Below, one piece after another: positions 33,837 to 42,920 of a stretch of 64,000 nt of DNA. The DNA lies in contig CALIAU010000011.1 in NCBI GenBank assembly GCA_938045585.1, positions 248,001 through 312,000 on the forward strand, read 5' to 3'. The first letter of the stretch is position 1; each line of letters begins with the position of its first letter. The notes beneath the pieces are model-generated. The model saw only the letters and a program-made list of their open reading frames with translations, made no database searches and was not told the origin of the DNA. A program made the position numbers and the translations under genes. The DNA comes from an uncultured Saprospiraceae bacterium. Its GTDB lineage: Bacteria; Bacteroidota; Bacteroidia; Chitinophagales; Saprospiraceae.

Positions 33837-34714
33837 TCAGAGACTGTAATAAGAATATTCTTTTGCATAATGAGACGGGTGATGTTTTTGAGGCCAAAAG
33901 GAGATAGGTCCACGTAGGGTAGCCATTCTTCAGAATTTTTCTTCCTGTTGTAGATTAAAATTTGCGCATTTTTTCCGCAGATGATTGTGCCGTCTTGCAG
34001 TAGTTCAAAATCCTCTACACCAGGTGGCATTTCTAGAATCCTAGTTTTTTTTCCGGTATTGAGGTCATAGCTTTTAAGTTCCCAGGTGTCATCACTGAGT
34101 TTGTGAACATAGTAAAAGGTATCGTCGTTTATGCGTTTAAAACATCTCCCAATTTTGGAATCAAGTACTTTAAACGAACCATCTTCGGGATATGCAAGTG
34201 CCATAAAGTTGGGCTGATCTACGAGAAATAAGATCAGTTTTTCTTCATCCAACCAAAGGTGATACCCAATGTTGTCAAGATTATGTAAGAGTCGTTGTTC
34301 TGGATATTCTTTGTTTTCAAAATTATACTCCCAAAGTCCTTGGTCCTTTCCGTCTTTTTCTACGCGCACACAGGTGAAAGCATCTGCTGCAATGGGGGTT
34401 GGAGAGTATTCACTTTCTGAAGTTAGGGTCATACGTTCTAAACTCAGATCGTTAAAATCTAATAACAGTACATCATTGGTGCTGTCTGGATAATATGCAT
34501 TTGAGGATATCAGCAATTTATCAACGTCTCCCATGAACTGCATTTGATTGTTGTAGCCTGTCTTATTGAAATTGTTGAGATACAAAGCCTCTGTCACTTC
34601 TACACCCTTGCCTTGAGAGCTTAGGCTAAATCTGTGCATATGTGTCGTAGGCAACTGTGCTTGGAGTAGTTGGCTGCATAAAATGAATAGTATTAGGAAG
34701 CGATTCCTGTGCAT
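33833..34714 (-). CDS. Secreted beta-propeller-like protein of unknown function
   Basis: This protein of 293 residues has a signal peptide (1-19, ending LLQAQ). It has beta-rich repeats of the PD40/TolB kind (DVLLLDFNDLSL, ELKSYDLNTGKKTRIL, GTIICGKNAQILIYNRKK), suggesting a propeller. No catalytic motif is seen. It lies between lepB (23-base gap) and the BtuF-like gene (4-base overlap), probably in one operon. Function unknown. Confidence 0.68.
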   Translation of the reverse strand: MHRNRFLILFILCSQLLQAQLPTTHMHRFSLSSQGKGVEVTEALYLNNFNKTGYNNQMQFMGDVDKLLISSNAYYPDSTNDVLLLDFNDLSLERMTLTSESEYSPTPIAADAFTCVRVEKDGKDQGLWEYNFENKEYPEQRLLHNLDNIGYHLWLDEEKLILFLVDQPNFMALAYPEDGSFKVLDSKIGRCFKRINDDTFYYVHKLSDDTWELKSYDLNTGKKTRILEMPPGVEDFELLQDGTIICGKNAQILIYNRKKNSEEWLPYVDLSPFGLKNITRLIMQKNILITVSE

Positions 34715-34737
34715 CTGGATGAAATTTCTGTTTAAAA

Positions 34738-36351
34738 TCAGAAAATATCAGCAGACTTAAAAATTCTATTCCAACGTATTCCTTGGCCTATGTTACCGTT
34801 ATTGGTTGAAAACCAAATAAATAAAGGCTTTCCTACGATATGATCATGTGGAACAAATCCCCAAGATCTGCTGTCTTCAGAGTTATGTCTATTATCTCCC
34901 ATTGCCCAGTAATAATCTTGTTTAAAAGTATATTGGGTAGCAGGTTCTCCATTTATTTTGATTGTACCGCCATTTATTTCTAAATCATTGTGTTCATAGG
35001 TGCCAATTATTCTCTTGTATAAAGCAATGTTAGATCTGCTAATGTCAACAGTAATCCCTTTTTTGGGAATCCATATAGGACCATAATCATCTATCGTCCA
35101 ACCAGGAAAGTGTTTCGGGTCGTGCGGGAATTCTTTTTTGGACCCATTTTCAGGTTTATTTTCTATGGCTTTGAACTGAACTCCAGGATCTACTTTTTTG
35201 ATATCCTCTTTCATTTGCTCACTGAGATGTAGACCTACTTGATTGGCTTGTGTAGGTGCAAACAGCATATCCTTTTCGAAAATATTTAATTTCTCAAAGA
35301 CCTTACGGATGTTGGTAGTACGTGAAAATTGAATAATATAACCATACTGAAGATTAGAAGGATTTTCTGCTGGACTTCCGTTAATATATACCTGTTTGTC
35401 AATGATTTGTAGTGTGTCGCCGGGAATAGCAATGCAGCGCTTAATATAGTGATCTTTCTTATCGAGAGGTCTAACCACATAATCTTTGTTTTTGACCTGT
35501 TTTCTAAGTTGTGAGTCATTACTCACTAGTCCTGGATTTAGTCGGATTTGGTTTACAGTCCAAGATCTTCTATTCGTTATATACACTGAATCTCCAACTG
35601 GCCAATTGAATACAAAGGGAACATTGTTTTTAATTTCTCTCAGAGCAGGTAGTCGTTTGTAAGGTAAGCTTGGCTTCTTAAGATAGGACTCCTTGTTAAA
35701 GAACGGCAATCTGTTATGCAGAAGAGGAAACATCGCCACCGTCATGGGTGTACGAATGCCATAAGAAGATTTAGAAACAAAAAGAAAATCTCCAACTAGA
35801 AGAGAACCCTCCATAGATGGCGTTGGGATAACATAGGCTTCAATTAGAAACATACGAATGAATGCTGCTGCGAATACGGCGAAGAAAATCGATTCAATCC
35901 ATTCCCGCATAGGAGATTTTTTAAATGGATTATTCTTAACCAGCTTCTCTAGCTCTCTTTTTTTTCCGGCCTTACGAGCCGCTTCAATCTTTGCATTATA
36001 TTCTTCTTCACGCTGCACTATAGGACCCTCATATTTTGAATCCTTGTCCATAGCAAGCCAGGCTAGGCTCGCTGGGGCGTAAGCGACTGCACCAGCACTG
36101 TGTCTCAATTTATATTTGCCAAAGGATCTAACAAGACGCACTACCATTTCGGCAAAGGTGAAGAAACCAACGATAGGTACTAATAATAGAGCAGCCCACC
36201 AGGTAGGTTTGCCTATCAATTTACACACTTCGATGAAGTTTACACCTGGAATAAGTCCTTTTATAGCTGGAACACCTGCTTTTGGGAAAAGCAAGTACAA
36301 GCTGATGCTAAATAAGACATACGAAATAAGAAAAAATATAAGTACTCCCAC
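34738..36351 (-). CDS. lepB: Signal peptidase I with N-terminal membrane extension
   Basis: This leader peptidase of 537 residues is much longer than E. coli LepB (324). The N-terminal region (about 1-75) has two extra hydrophobic helices around SLYLLFPKAG. The S26 core has catalytic Ser179 (PTPSMEGSLL), Lys304 (HYIKRCIAIPGD) and the GDNRHNSEDSRSWG box near the C-terminus, separated by a large insert. It removes signal peptides at the inner membrane. The start is a GTG at 36351; no upstream ATG exists in frame before the promoter box. It heads an operon of three genes. Confidence 0.92.
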   Translation of the reverse strand: MGVLIFFLISYVLFSISLYLLFPKAGVPAIKGLIPGVNFIEVCKLIGKPTWWAALLLVPIVGFFTFAEMVVRLVRSFGKYKLRHSAGAVAYAPASLAWLAMDKDSKYEGPIVQREEEYNAKIEAARKAGKKRELEKLVKNNPFKKSPMREWIESIFFAVFAAAFIRMFLIEAYVIPTPSMEGSLLVGDFLFVSKSSYGIRTPMTVAMFPLLHNRLPFFNKESYLKKPSLPYKRLPALREIKNNVPFVFNWPVGDSVYITNRRSWTVNQIRLNPGLVSNDSQLRKQVKNKDYVVRPLDKKDHYIKRCIAIPGDTLQIIDKQVYINGSPAENPSNLQYGYIIQFSRTTNIRKVFEKLNIFEKDMLFAPTQANQVGLHLSEQMKEDIKKVDPGVQFKAIENKPENGSKKEFPHDPKHFPGWTIDDYGPIWIPKKGITVDISRSNIALYKRIIGTYEHNDLEINGGTIKINGEPATQYTFKQDYYWAMGDNRHNSEDSRSWGFVPHDHIVGKPLFIWFSTNNGNIGQGIRWNRIFKSADIF

Positions 36352-36368
36352 GAGGTCTAAGTTTTGCG

Positions 36369-36403
36369 CAAATATACTAAGAGCAAATGTTATAGAAATC
36401 CAA
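36369..36403 (-). promoter_or_regulatory. Promoter candidate for lepB
   Basis: Minus-strand TTG (36403-36401) and TATATTTG (36376-36369) are separated by 24 bases, slightly longer than ideal. The -7 box ends 17 bases before the GTG start of lepB. Confidence 0.5.
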
Positions 36404-36570
36404 AATAGGATGGTATCGTCAAATATATGGATGAGTTATCACTAATTATCTATAGAAAAGCGCACTTTCCGGAAAATAGAATGGATGACAATCGCTTTCT
36501 AGCGGACATAATTGTCTTGAATAGTAGAATTCAAGAGTGTAATAGACTAATAATTTCTTTAAATTCGGTC

Positions 36571-36963
36571 ATGAAATCTTTAGCTCTTCGAATAACCCAA
36601 CTCTTGCTCATACTAGGCGTATTTTTATTTATGATGGCATGTTCCTCTAAGACGAGAGTAGCACAAATTAGCCCAATAGAAAAAGGACCAGATATGGTAG
36701 AGATTTTTATGGCTAAAAGCATAACGATGAAGCAAATCGAACAAGAATTTTCTTCCTATGAATTGAAGTCTAAAGGGCTTGCAAGCCGCAGTCAAAATAT
36801 TGCCATTTTTAACTTTAATACAGCAAAAATATCAGGAACAGAATTGTTGTCTATATTAATTGACTCTGAGATGATCTTAGCAGCTAAGTTAGTCGACGGT
36901 ACAATGTCTGGGATTCAATCTGGGGAAAGTGAAAAGAAAAAAACAGTAATTTTAAAACAATAA
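36571..36963 (+). CDS. Small lipoprotein of unknown function
   Basis: This protein of 130 residues has a lipoprotein signal (lipobox FMMAC, Cys at residue 27). The mature part is mostly helical with charged residues (QIEQEFSSYELKSKG), and no domain is recognised. The ATG at 36571 is chosen because it begins the signal peptide; the longer frame from 36427 has no signal. The T9SS gene starts 9 bases after its stop. Confidence 0.6.
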   Translation: MKSLALRITQLLLILGVFLFMMACSSKTRVAQISPIEKGPDMVEIFMAKSITMKQIEQEFSSYELKSKGLASRSQNIAIFNFNTAKISGTELLSILIDSEMILAAKLVDGTMSGIQSGESEKKKTVILKQ

Positions 36964-36972
36964 ATAAAGTAT

Positions 36973-39900
36973 ATGCGAAATCTTTTATGTCTAGTCTTTC
37001 TAATACTCTTTGTCTTTTCTGCCCAAGCGCAGAGTAAAAAAAAGGTGGAAGGAGTAAAAGTTCAAACAAGTTTTGCTGAAAAAGTAGGGACGACTCCAGA
37101 ACTGAGAGACCTTATTGCTAAGGATCATATCAGTATTGAGAAAAAACAAGCTTGGAAAAAGAATAGAGCTGTCCCTCCTAATTTTAAGAATAGGGGTAGG
37201 AACAGTAGCATCATTCCTGAGTTAGAACATCAGGGAGAAGATCCAGTGTGGCAAAAAGAAGTTATAAAATCGCGCATGATGCCAAATGAGCCCTTGGTAA
37301 ATATTGATGGTCTTTCCAGTGGAGGACCGCCTCAAGATCCAACGGGAGCGGTTGGAAGAGATCATTATTTACAAGCAATAAATGCAACTCGAATTGCTAT
37401 CTATGATAAAGAAGGAACGTTAGAAGCGAGTATCAATGCGAACACCTTATGGAATTCACTTGGTTTTTCATCAGGAGGAGATCCTATTGTTTTATATGAT
37501 CAATCTGTAGATAGATGGATCATCACTGAATTTCCTTCCTTCGGTCAAGCTCAATTATTATTCGGAATTTCAGAGTCTAGCGACCCTTTGGGGTCCTATG
37601 ATGTTTATAATTTCGCAACGCCTGTGTTTCCTGATTATCCAAAATGGGGGATATGGTCAAATTCTTATACAGTATCTACAAATGAACGTGACCCAGGAAC
37701 TGATCCTGGCGGTATGAAAATATATGCAATCAATAGAGAAGAGATGATCGCTGGTGCAGATATGGTTAGCATTCAGAGGTTGGAAGTTCCAAGACCAACA
37801 GGAACTGAACAAGGTTTTTTAACAGCAACACCTGTACATTGGACCGGTAAGACTGCACCTCCTATACAGGATGGTCCTTATTATCTAAAAATTGAAGATT
37901 CTAGTTGGGGAACAGTGGCACAGGATCAGGTTCAAATTTATAGTCTGGATGTAGATTTTGACGATGCTTCTAATTCAGCACTGACATTAACAGAAATTGA
38001 GACGACACCCTTTGATGCCTTTCCATGTGTGCCCGGTCCTGGGTTTGCTTGCGTGCCACAAAGAGGTGGTGATGCCTTAGATGGTATTCCTGAGGTGATA
38101 ATGAATCTACCTCAGTATAGGAACTTTGGTTCGCATGAAAGTATTGTCCTAAACTTTATAACGGATGTCACAGATGGTGATAATTTTTCTGGTATACGAT
38201 GGATGGAATTGCGCAAGTCAGGCACTGAAGACTGGTCCTTATACCAAGAAGGTACCTTTGCACCAGAAGATGGTAAACAACGATTCATGGCTGGTATTTC
38301 CATTGCGGGCAATGGGGCGATTGGTTTAGCCTATAATTTTGCTGGAGTGGATGAATTTGCTGGTGTAGCGTATACAGGAAGACAGGCAGGAGATCCTTTA
38401 GGGCAGATGACTTTAGAAGAAGTGATTGTTAAAGAAGGAGAGGGGACTATTAATTCGGGTGGAAGATTTTCTGATTATTCCCAGATGACGATTGATCCAA
38501 TTAATGAAAAGACCTTTTGGTTTACCACTGAATATGCGAGCAGTTCGGGTGGTACAGATACCCGAATAGTGGCTTTTGAAATGAATAAGGACACGGTAGA
38601 TTTACAGATGGCAAATATTCTAAGTCCTACTAGCCAATCCGATTTGACAGCAACTGAAGAGATACGCGTTGAGGTAAGAAATGTTGGACTGGATTCCGTC
38701 GAACGATTTAAAGTAGGTTACATTTTTGATAATGGACTCAAGATTGTAGAAGATGTAGATTTTTTATTAAAAAGTGATAGTGTGTACAATCATACGTTTA
38801 CGAGTACAGTTGACATGTCTGCTATAGGTGAGTATAATCTAACGACCTTTACTTCATTGGAATTAGATAAAAGTACCTTCAATGATACGCTGAAGCAAAA
38901 AATCCAAAATATTGCGCCACTGGATGTAGCAGTTATTCAAATTTCTAATTTAGAAGGAGCAAGTTGTGATTTTAGTAGAGATATTGATGTGACAATCCAG
39001 AACCAAGGTTTTGAAAATTTAACGTCCGTGGATATAGTTGTTAACTTAAATGGCATGGAAAATCAGATTATTCCATGGACTGGATCTTTAGAATATTTGG
39101 CGGAAGAAACAATATCGGTGAGCTTAACGGATAATGTAAATGCAGGTGTAAACGATGTAGAAGTTACTGTGCAGATGCCAAATGGTCAGGTAGATCAATT
39201 TACAAGTAATAATTCAAGGACAGGTCAGTTTGAAGTCTTAGGAAATTCAGTGACTGTTACACTAGAACTACAACTCGATTTCTTTTCAGGTGAAACATCT
39301 TGGACGCTAGCCGATGAACAAGGCAACCTAGTTGGAGAGGGTGGAAATTATAATGGAATGCCTAATGCCTTGATAACAGAGTCATTCTGTTTAGATCCAG
39401 AGGCCTGTTATGTATTTACCATCTTTGACACCTATGGTGATGGTCTTACATCAAATGGAAATGCAGATGGTAGCTATGTATTTTTTGATGACCAAGGCTT
39501 AGAATTAGCATCAATCCTGCAGGCAAATTTTGGAAGCGAAGAAGTCAATAATTTCTGCGCGACCTTTGAATGCTCTCTAGATGCAGAGGGCGTTGGATTA
39601 TCTGTTAGTGAAGATGGTGCAGCAGATGGGGTTTTAGTTATTGATGTCCTTTCTGGTTCTGGTCCATTTTCTTATAGTATTGACGGTGGAGTTAGCTTTC
39701 AGTCTGATAATACCTTTACTGGCTTAGAGGCGGGTGATTATGATTTTGTAGTTCTTGGAGGCGGAGACTGTAGCTTTGAAGGAAGTGCGACTATAGATGT
39801 TTGTATGCTTTCAGCAACTTTTGAAGTGACAGCTGCAAGTTCAGCTTCAGCTTCAGATGGTTCTATCACTATAATTGCTGAAAACACAACAGGGGAAGTA

Positions 39901-40320
39901 GAGTATAGTATATTGGCTGGTATTGAATTTCAAAGCAGTAATTTTTTCGGAGGATTACAAAACGGTACATATCCGATTGTGGTTAGAGATGAGAGTGGTT
40001 GCGAATTCAGAACTACAGTGGATGTAGATATTGTATCTTCTTCTGACGATGAGACTCTATTATATGGAATGGAAATATTTCCGAATCCAACAGAGGGTGT
40101 TTTCCAAATAAATGTACACGGTCTAAAAGACGCTGGAACCTTCCTTCCCATATCTATTTATAGTGGGTCAGGACAACGTATTCAGAATAGTACTTTAGTT
40201 CGATATGATAAAACGCATACTGCTCAATTAAGCCTGTATGCGTATCCTGCGGGTACCTACTACTTTAGAGTGCATCATGATAGTATGAAGCGCTTGTACA
40301 GAATTATCAAACAGGATTAA
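36973..40320 (+). CDS. Large T9SS-sorted secreted protein with CARDB-like and SprB-like domains
   Basis: This is a secreted protein of 1115 residues with a signal peptide (1-19, SAQAQ). A conserved N-terminal region (about 95-520) contains GPPQDPTGAVGRDHYLQ and a beta-propeller-like stretch (GGDPIVLYDQSVDRWIITEF). A CARDB-like immunoglobulin domain lies around residues 650-760, then SprB-like repeats (about 860-1020) and a T9SS type A sorting domain (MEIFPNPTEGVFQINV near 1035; end AGTYYFRVHHDSMKRLYRI). No catalytic motif is seen. It probably acts on the cell surface or as a secreted adhesin. A strong terminator follows. Confidence 0.85.
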   Translation: MRNLLCLVFLILFVFSAQAQSKKKVEGVKVQTSFAEKVGTTPELRDLIAKDHISIEKKQAWKKNRAVPPNFKNRGRNSSIIPELEHQGEDPVWQKEVIKSRMMPNEPLVNIDGLSSGGPPQDPTGAVGRDHYLQAINATRIAIYDKEGTLEASINANTLWNSLGFSSGGDPIVLYDQSVDRWIITEFPSFGQAQLLFGISESSDPLGSYDVYNFATPVFPDYPKWGIWSNSYTVSTNERDPGTDPGGMKIYAINREEMIAGADMVSIQRLEVPRPTGTEQGFLTATPVHWTGKTAPPIQDGPYYLKIEDSSWGTVAQDQVQIYSLDVDFDDASNSALTLTEIETTPFDAFPCVPGPGFACVPQRGGDALDGIPEVIMNLPQYRNFGSHESIVLNFITDVTDGDNFSGIRWMELRKSGTEDWSLYQEGTFAPEDGKQRFMAGISIAGNGAIGLAYNFAGVDEFAGVAYTGRQAGDPLGQMTLEEVIVKEGEGTINSGGRFSDYSQMTIDPINEKTFWFTTEYASSSGGTDTRIVAFEMNKDTVDLQMANILSPTSQSDLTATEEIRVEVRNVGLDSVERFKVGYIFDNGLKIVEDVDFLLKSDSVYNHTFTSTVDMSAIGEYNLTTFTSLELDKSTFNDTLKQKIQNIAPLDVAVIQISNLEGASCDFSRDIDVTIQNQGFENLTSVDIVVNLNGMENQIIPWTGSLEYLAEETISVSLTDNVNAGVNDVEVTVQMPNGQVDQFTSNNSRTGQFEVLGNSVTVTLELQLDFFSGETSWTLADEQGNLVGEGGNYNGMPNALITESFCLDPEACYVFTIFDTYGDGLTSNGNADGSYVFFDDQGLELASILQANFGSEEVNNFCATFECSLDAEGVGLSVSEDGAADGVLVIDVLSGSGPFSYSIDGGVSFQSDNTFTGLEAGDYDFVVLGGGDCSFEGSATIDVCMLSATFEVTAASSASASDGSITIIAENTTGEVEYSILAGIEFQSSNFFGGLQNGTYPIVVRDESGCEFRTTVDVDIVSSSDDETLLYGMEIFPNPTEGVFQINVHGLKDAGTFLPISIYSGSGQRIQNSTLVRYDKTHTAQLSLYAYPAGTYYFRVHHDSMKRLYRIIKQD

Positions 40321-40343
40321 GAATACATGAAGTAAGTTTATTA

Positions 40344-40377
40344 AATACGGTTGGGTTTCTCAACCGTATTTTTTTTG
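40344..40377 (+). terminator. Rho-independent terminator after the large T9SS gene
   Basis: A perfect 10-bp stem (arms 40344-40353 and 40361-40370, 7-base loop) followed by seven T. It lies 23 bases past the stop and 20 bases before the convergent mqnB stop. Confidence 0.92.
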
Positions 40378-40397
40378 TAGAAAAGAGTAGAGTTGAT

Positions 40398-41072
40398 TTA
40401 AGCGATGCTAGATTGTATCAGCTTGAAAAAAGCGCTATGAAGACTAGTAAGTGCTTCGCCAATTGCCCAGTTTTCTCTGTTACGCGGCTCTATTAGATTC
40501 GATATGGATCTAATTTGGTAACAGTCTATGTCCAGAATTTTACAGGCATAAAAGAAGGCAGCTCCCTCCATGCTTTCTACTTCGAAATCGTATTTACTCA
40601 TTAGTTTTGCAATACTTTCTACATTACCATGTGTCGTATTTACAGTAATTCCTTTTGCAGTCTTAAATAGTCGAGAGATGTTCTTATCGTTTAAGATTTT
40701 ACCATCTTGGAATGGAGCGGCGTTTTTATCTTCCAGTTCTAATTCAAAGAGATCCGTGAATGCACCGGACTGTTCTTCCACACCTAGGTCTGCAAAACAT
40801 TCTTCTACTATTTCTACAACATCTCCAGGATTATTTTTTCCAGGGACGGTGCCTGCTAAGCCAAGGTTTATTGCTAGGTCAAATTCTTTATTTTGGCATA
40901 TGCGGGCTATTGCAAAGGCAGTTTTCATACACCCTATTCCTGTTACTAATGGATAGATAGTATGCCCAAAGTATTCGAATTCGAAAAAGGATTTTTTACT
41001 GCCTTTCTCTTCTAATTCTTTTATAATCGATGCAATTTCAAAGGTGGTTGCAGACACAAGTAAAATCTTCAT
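40398..41072 (-). CDS. mqnB: Futalosine hydrolase
   Basis: This protein of 224 residues is of the purine nucleosidase/MTA-nucleosidase family. MqnB hydrolyses futalosine to dehypoxanthine futalosine in menaquinone synthesis. Motifs include ITGIG-type VTGIGCMKTAFA (43-54), NLGLAGTVPG (70-79) and VESMEGAAFFYAC (176-188) with the nucleosidase-type Glu. It shares a pathway with mqnA at 6.2 kb. It follows the PorV-like gene with a 2-base gap on the same strand, so the two are co-transcribed although unrelated in function. Confidence 0.9.
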   Translation of the reverse strand: MKILLVSATTFEIASIIKELEEKGSKKSFFEFEYFGHTIYPLVTGIGCMKTAFAIARICQNKEFDLAINLGLAGTVPGKNNPGDVVEIVEECFADLGVEEQSGAFTDLFELELEDKNAAPFQDGKILNDKNISRLFKTAKGITVNTTHGNVESIAKLMSKYDFEVESMEGAAFFYACKILDIDCYQIRSISNLIEPRNRENWAIGEALTSLHSAFFKLIQSSIA

Positions 41073-41074
41073 TC

Positions 41075-41890
41075 TTATTTCTCTTTAAAGTATTTGACAC
41101 TGGCTGCTGGTGTGATACCTAGCGTCTCATGTTGACTAAATGCCCCATCAAAATATAGTGCATTTTGAAGCGCATATCCTAGGCCAAAGCTAAAGGTCGT
41201 TTCCCCCGTACTAACTCCAGCTCTGAGAATAAACTGCTCAGCGAAGGCATAACTTACTCCTCCTCTAAAGGCGAAGTCCAGATCTACTATTTTTTCGACT
41301 TCAGCCCCAATGATTAATTTATCCGAGGGTATATACGCAAAGCCAAGATTCATGCGTGTTGGTATATTGCTTTCTGTTCCTTGGCTAACCTGTCCAGGAC
41401 TGAACATATGAAAACCCATCATTATTTCATCATTGAACTTTGACTGAAGACCAAATTCGAAGGTGATACTATTAGAACTGCCGTAGCCTTGAATGCGTGT
41501 AGTCAAATAATCTAATTGCCCTCCAATACTTAATTGGTCTAAGAGTTTACGTGCATAGGCGAGAGCAAATTTTTGTTCTTTATATTCCGCAATTCCGAAA
41601 CTACTTACTAGAAGTCCCACTGTACCAAAATCTTTCTTTTCATAACTTGCACCAAAAGATACTGTACGGAGTTCATCTAATAAAAACCTTTGTTCAGCAG
41701 TAGCAATGAGACCATAACCATCCATAGATGCAAGACCAGCTTGGTTATTCAGTATAGCATCTATTTCTGTTGAAACGGACACGAGGCCACCCATACTCAA
41801 GCTTTTGGCACCACGAGCCGGTGTGAAACCACGCTGAGCGCTTAATAATAGTGGGAAAAAGCATAAAAATGCTAGTAGATACTTTATCAA
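41075..41890 (-). CDS. PorV/PorQ-like outer-membrane beta-barrel protein
   Basis: This protein of 271 residues has a signal peptide (1-18, LLLSAQ). The mature N-terminus GFTPARGAKSLSMGG and ILNNQAGLA resemble the PorV/PorQ group of FadL-like barrels associated with T9SS. About fourteen amphipathic strands can be traced. The start is a TTG at 41890 (MIKYLLAF), as no upstream ATG fits. The window has four T9SS cargo genes, so a role in cargo handling is possible but inferred. It is coupled to mqnB by 2 bases. Confidence 0.65.
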   Translation of the reverse strand: MIKYLLAFLCFFPLLLSAQRGFTPARGAKSLSMGGLVSVSTEIDAILNNQAGLASMDGYGLIATAEQRFLLDELRTVSFGASYEKKDFGTVGLLVSSFGIAEYKEQKFALAYARKLLDQLSIGGQLDYLTTRIQGYGSSNSITFEFGLQSKFNDEIMMGFHMFSPGQVSQGTESNIPTRMNLGFAYIPSDKLIIGAEVEKIVDLDFAFRGGVSYAFAEQFILRAGVSTGETTFSFGLGYALQNALYFDGAFSQHETLGITPAASVKYFKEK

Positions 41891-41960
41891 TGTATATAAA
41901 TTATGCTAATAAGATTCAAGGTAGTAATTTTATCCATTGAAAATTAGTTTCAAAAAGAAT

Positions 41961-42881
41961 ATGACGGAATTTAGAAGGAATCATGGTGCAGGGCGCGGAC
42001 AAAGGAATAAGGGATTTGGTGGCTTTATAATACGAGCTGTTCTTTTCGTTGTATTTCTTTTGATTCTACTTTTTATGCTGTACAGTAAAATTACGGAGTT
42101 TACAGGAGAGGGTGTGACAGAGACAATCAGTCCTGTTACTACAGATTCTGGCGATCGGTTTTTTCTTCCCAGTGGTTCCAAAGGACAGCTAGTCCATCAT
42201 ACATATTATAGTTTGTCGTATAATGAAGAAAATGAACAGGCGGACTGGGTTGCGTATGTTTTAAAGAAAGACGAACTAAAAATCAAGAATGTTAAACGAG
42301 CGAAGCGCTTTAAACCCGATTATGCAGTAAAGACTAAATCTGCAATGCATAAGGATTATACCCATTCCGGATATACACGCGGGCACATGGCACCAGCTGG
42401 TGATATGGCTTTTAATACAGAGGCTATGCAGGAGAGTTTTTTAATGAGTAATATGAGTCCTCAATTGCGGGGATGTAATAATGGGATTTGGAAAGAGTTA
42501 GAAGAGGATGTACGAGACTGGGCTTATGATAACAAAGAGCTCATAGTTGTGAGTGGTCCATTGTTTACTTCAGAAAACCCAAAAAAAATTGGCAAGAATC
42601 AGGTAGCCGTTCCGGATGCCTTTTTTAAAGTACTATTGGATATTACAAAGCCTGAAACAAAGGGTATTGCTTTTCGAATTCCAAATGCTACTTCAGATGT
42701 GCATTTGCAAGAGTTTGCAGTCTCCATTGATGCCATTGAAGAGGAGACAAATTTTGATTTCTTCAATCTACTTTTGAGTGAAGAAGAACAAGAGAAGTTA
42801 GAGTCAAGTTTTGATGTAAGCAAATGGGACTTTGATAAGAAGCGTTTTAATGACCGTATTAAGCATTGGAATAAGCAATAA
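41961..42881 (+). CDS. Membrane-anchored DNA/RNA non-specific endonuclease
   Basis: This protein of 306 residues has one transmembrane helix (about 22-41) near a basic N-terminus, followed by an EndoG/NucA-type beta-beta-alpha-metal nuclease domain. The catalytic box reads TRGH (139-142, His142) where the family usually has DRGH, and it is followed by MAPAGDM and the metal-binding NN near GCNNGIW. The domain should face the periplasm. The ATG at 41961 is used; an upstream TTG at 41937 adds eight residues. A HerA-like ATPase gene starts 39 bases downstream. Confidence 0.85.
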   Translation: MTEFRRNHGAGRGQRNKGFGGFIIRAVLFVVFLLILLFMLYSKITEFTGEGVTETISPVTTDSGDRFFLPSGSKGQLVHHTYYSLSYNEENEQADWVAYVLKKDELKIKNVKRAKRFKPDYAVKTKSAMHKDYTHSGYTRGHMAPAGDMAFNTEAMQESFLMSNMSPQLRGCNNGIWKELEEDVRDWAYDNKELIVVSGPLFTSENPKKIGKNQVAVPDAFFKVLLDITKPETKGIAFRIPNATSDVHLQEFAVSIDAIEEETNFDFFNLLLSEEEQEKLESSFDVSKWDFDKKRFNDRIKHWNKQ

Positions 42882-42920
42882 TTAGAGAAAATATTTAAAC
42901 AAAAGAAGTTAATTGAGAAT

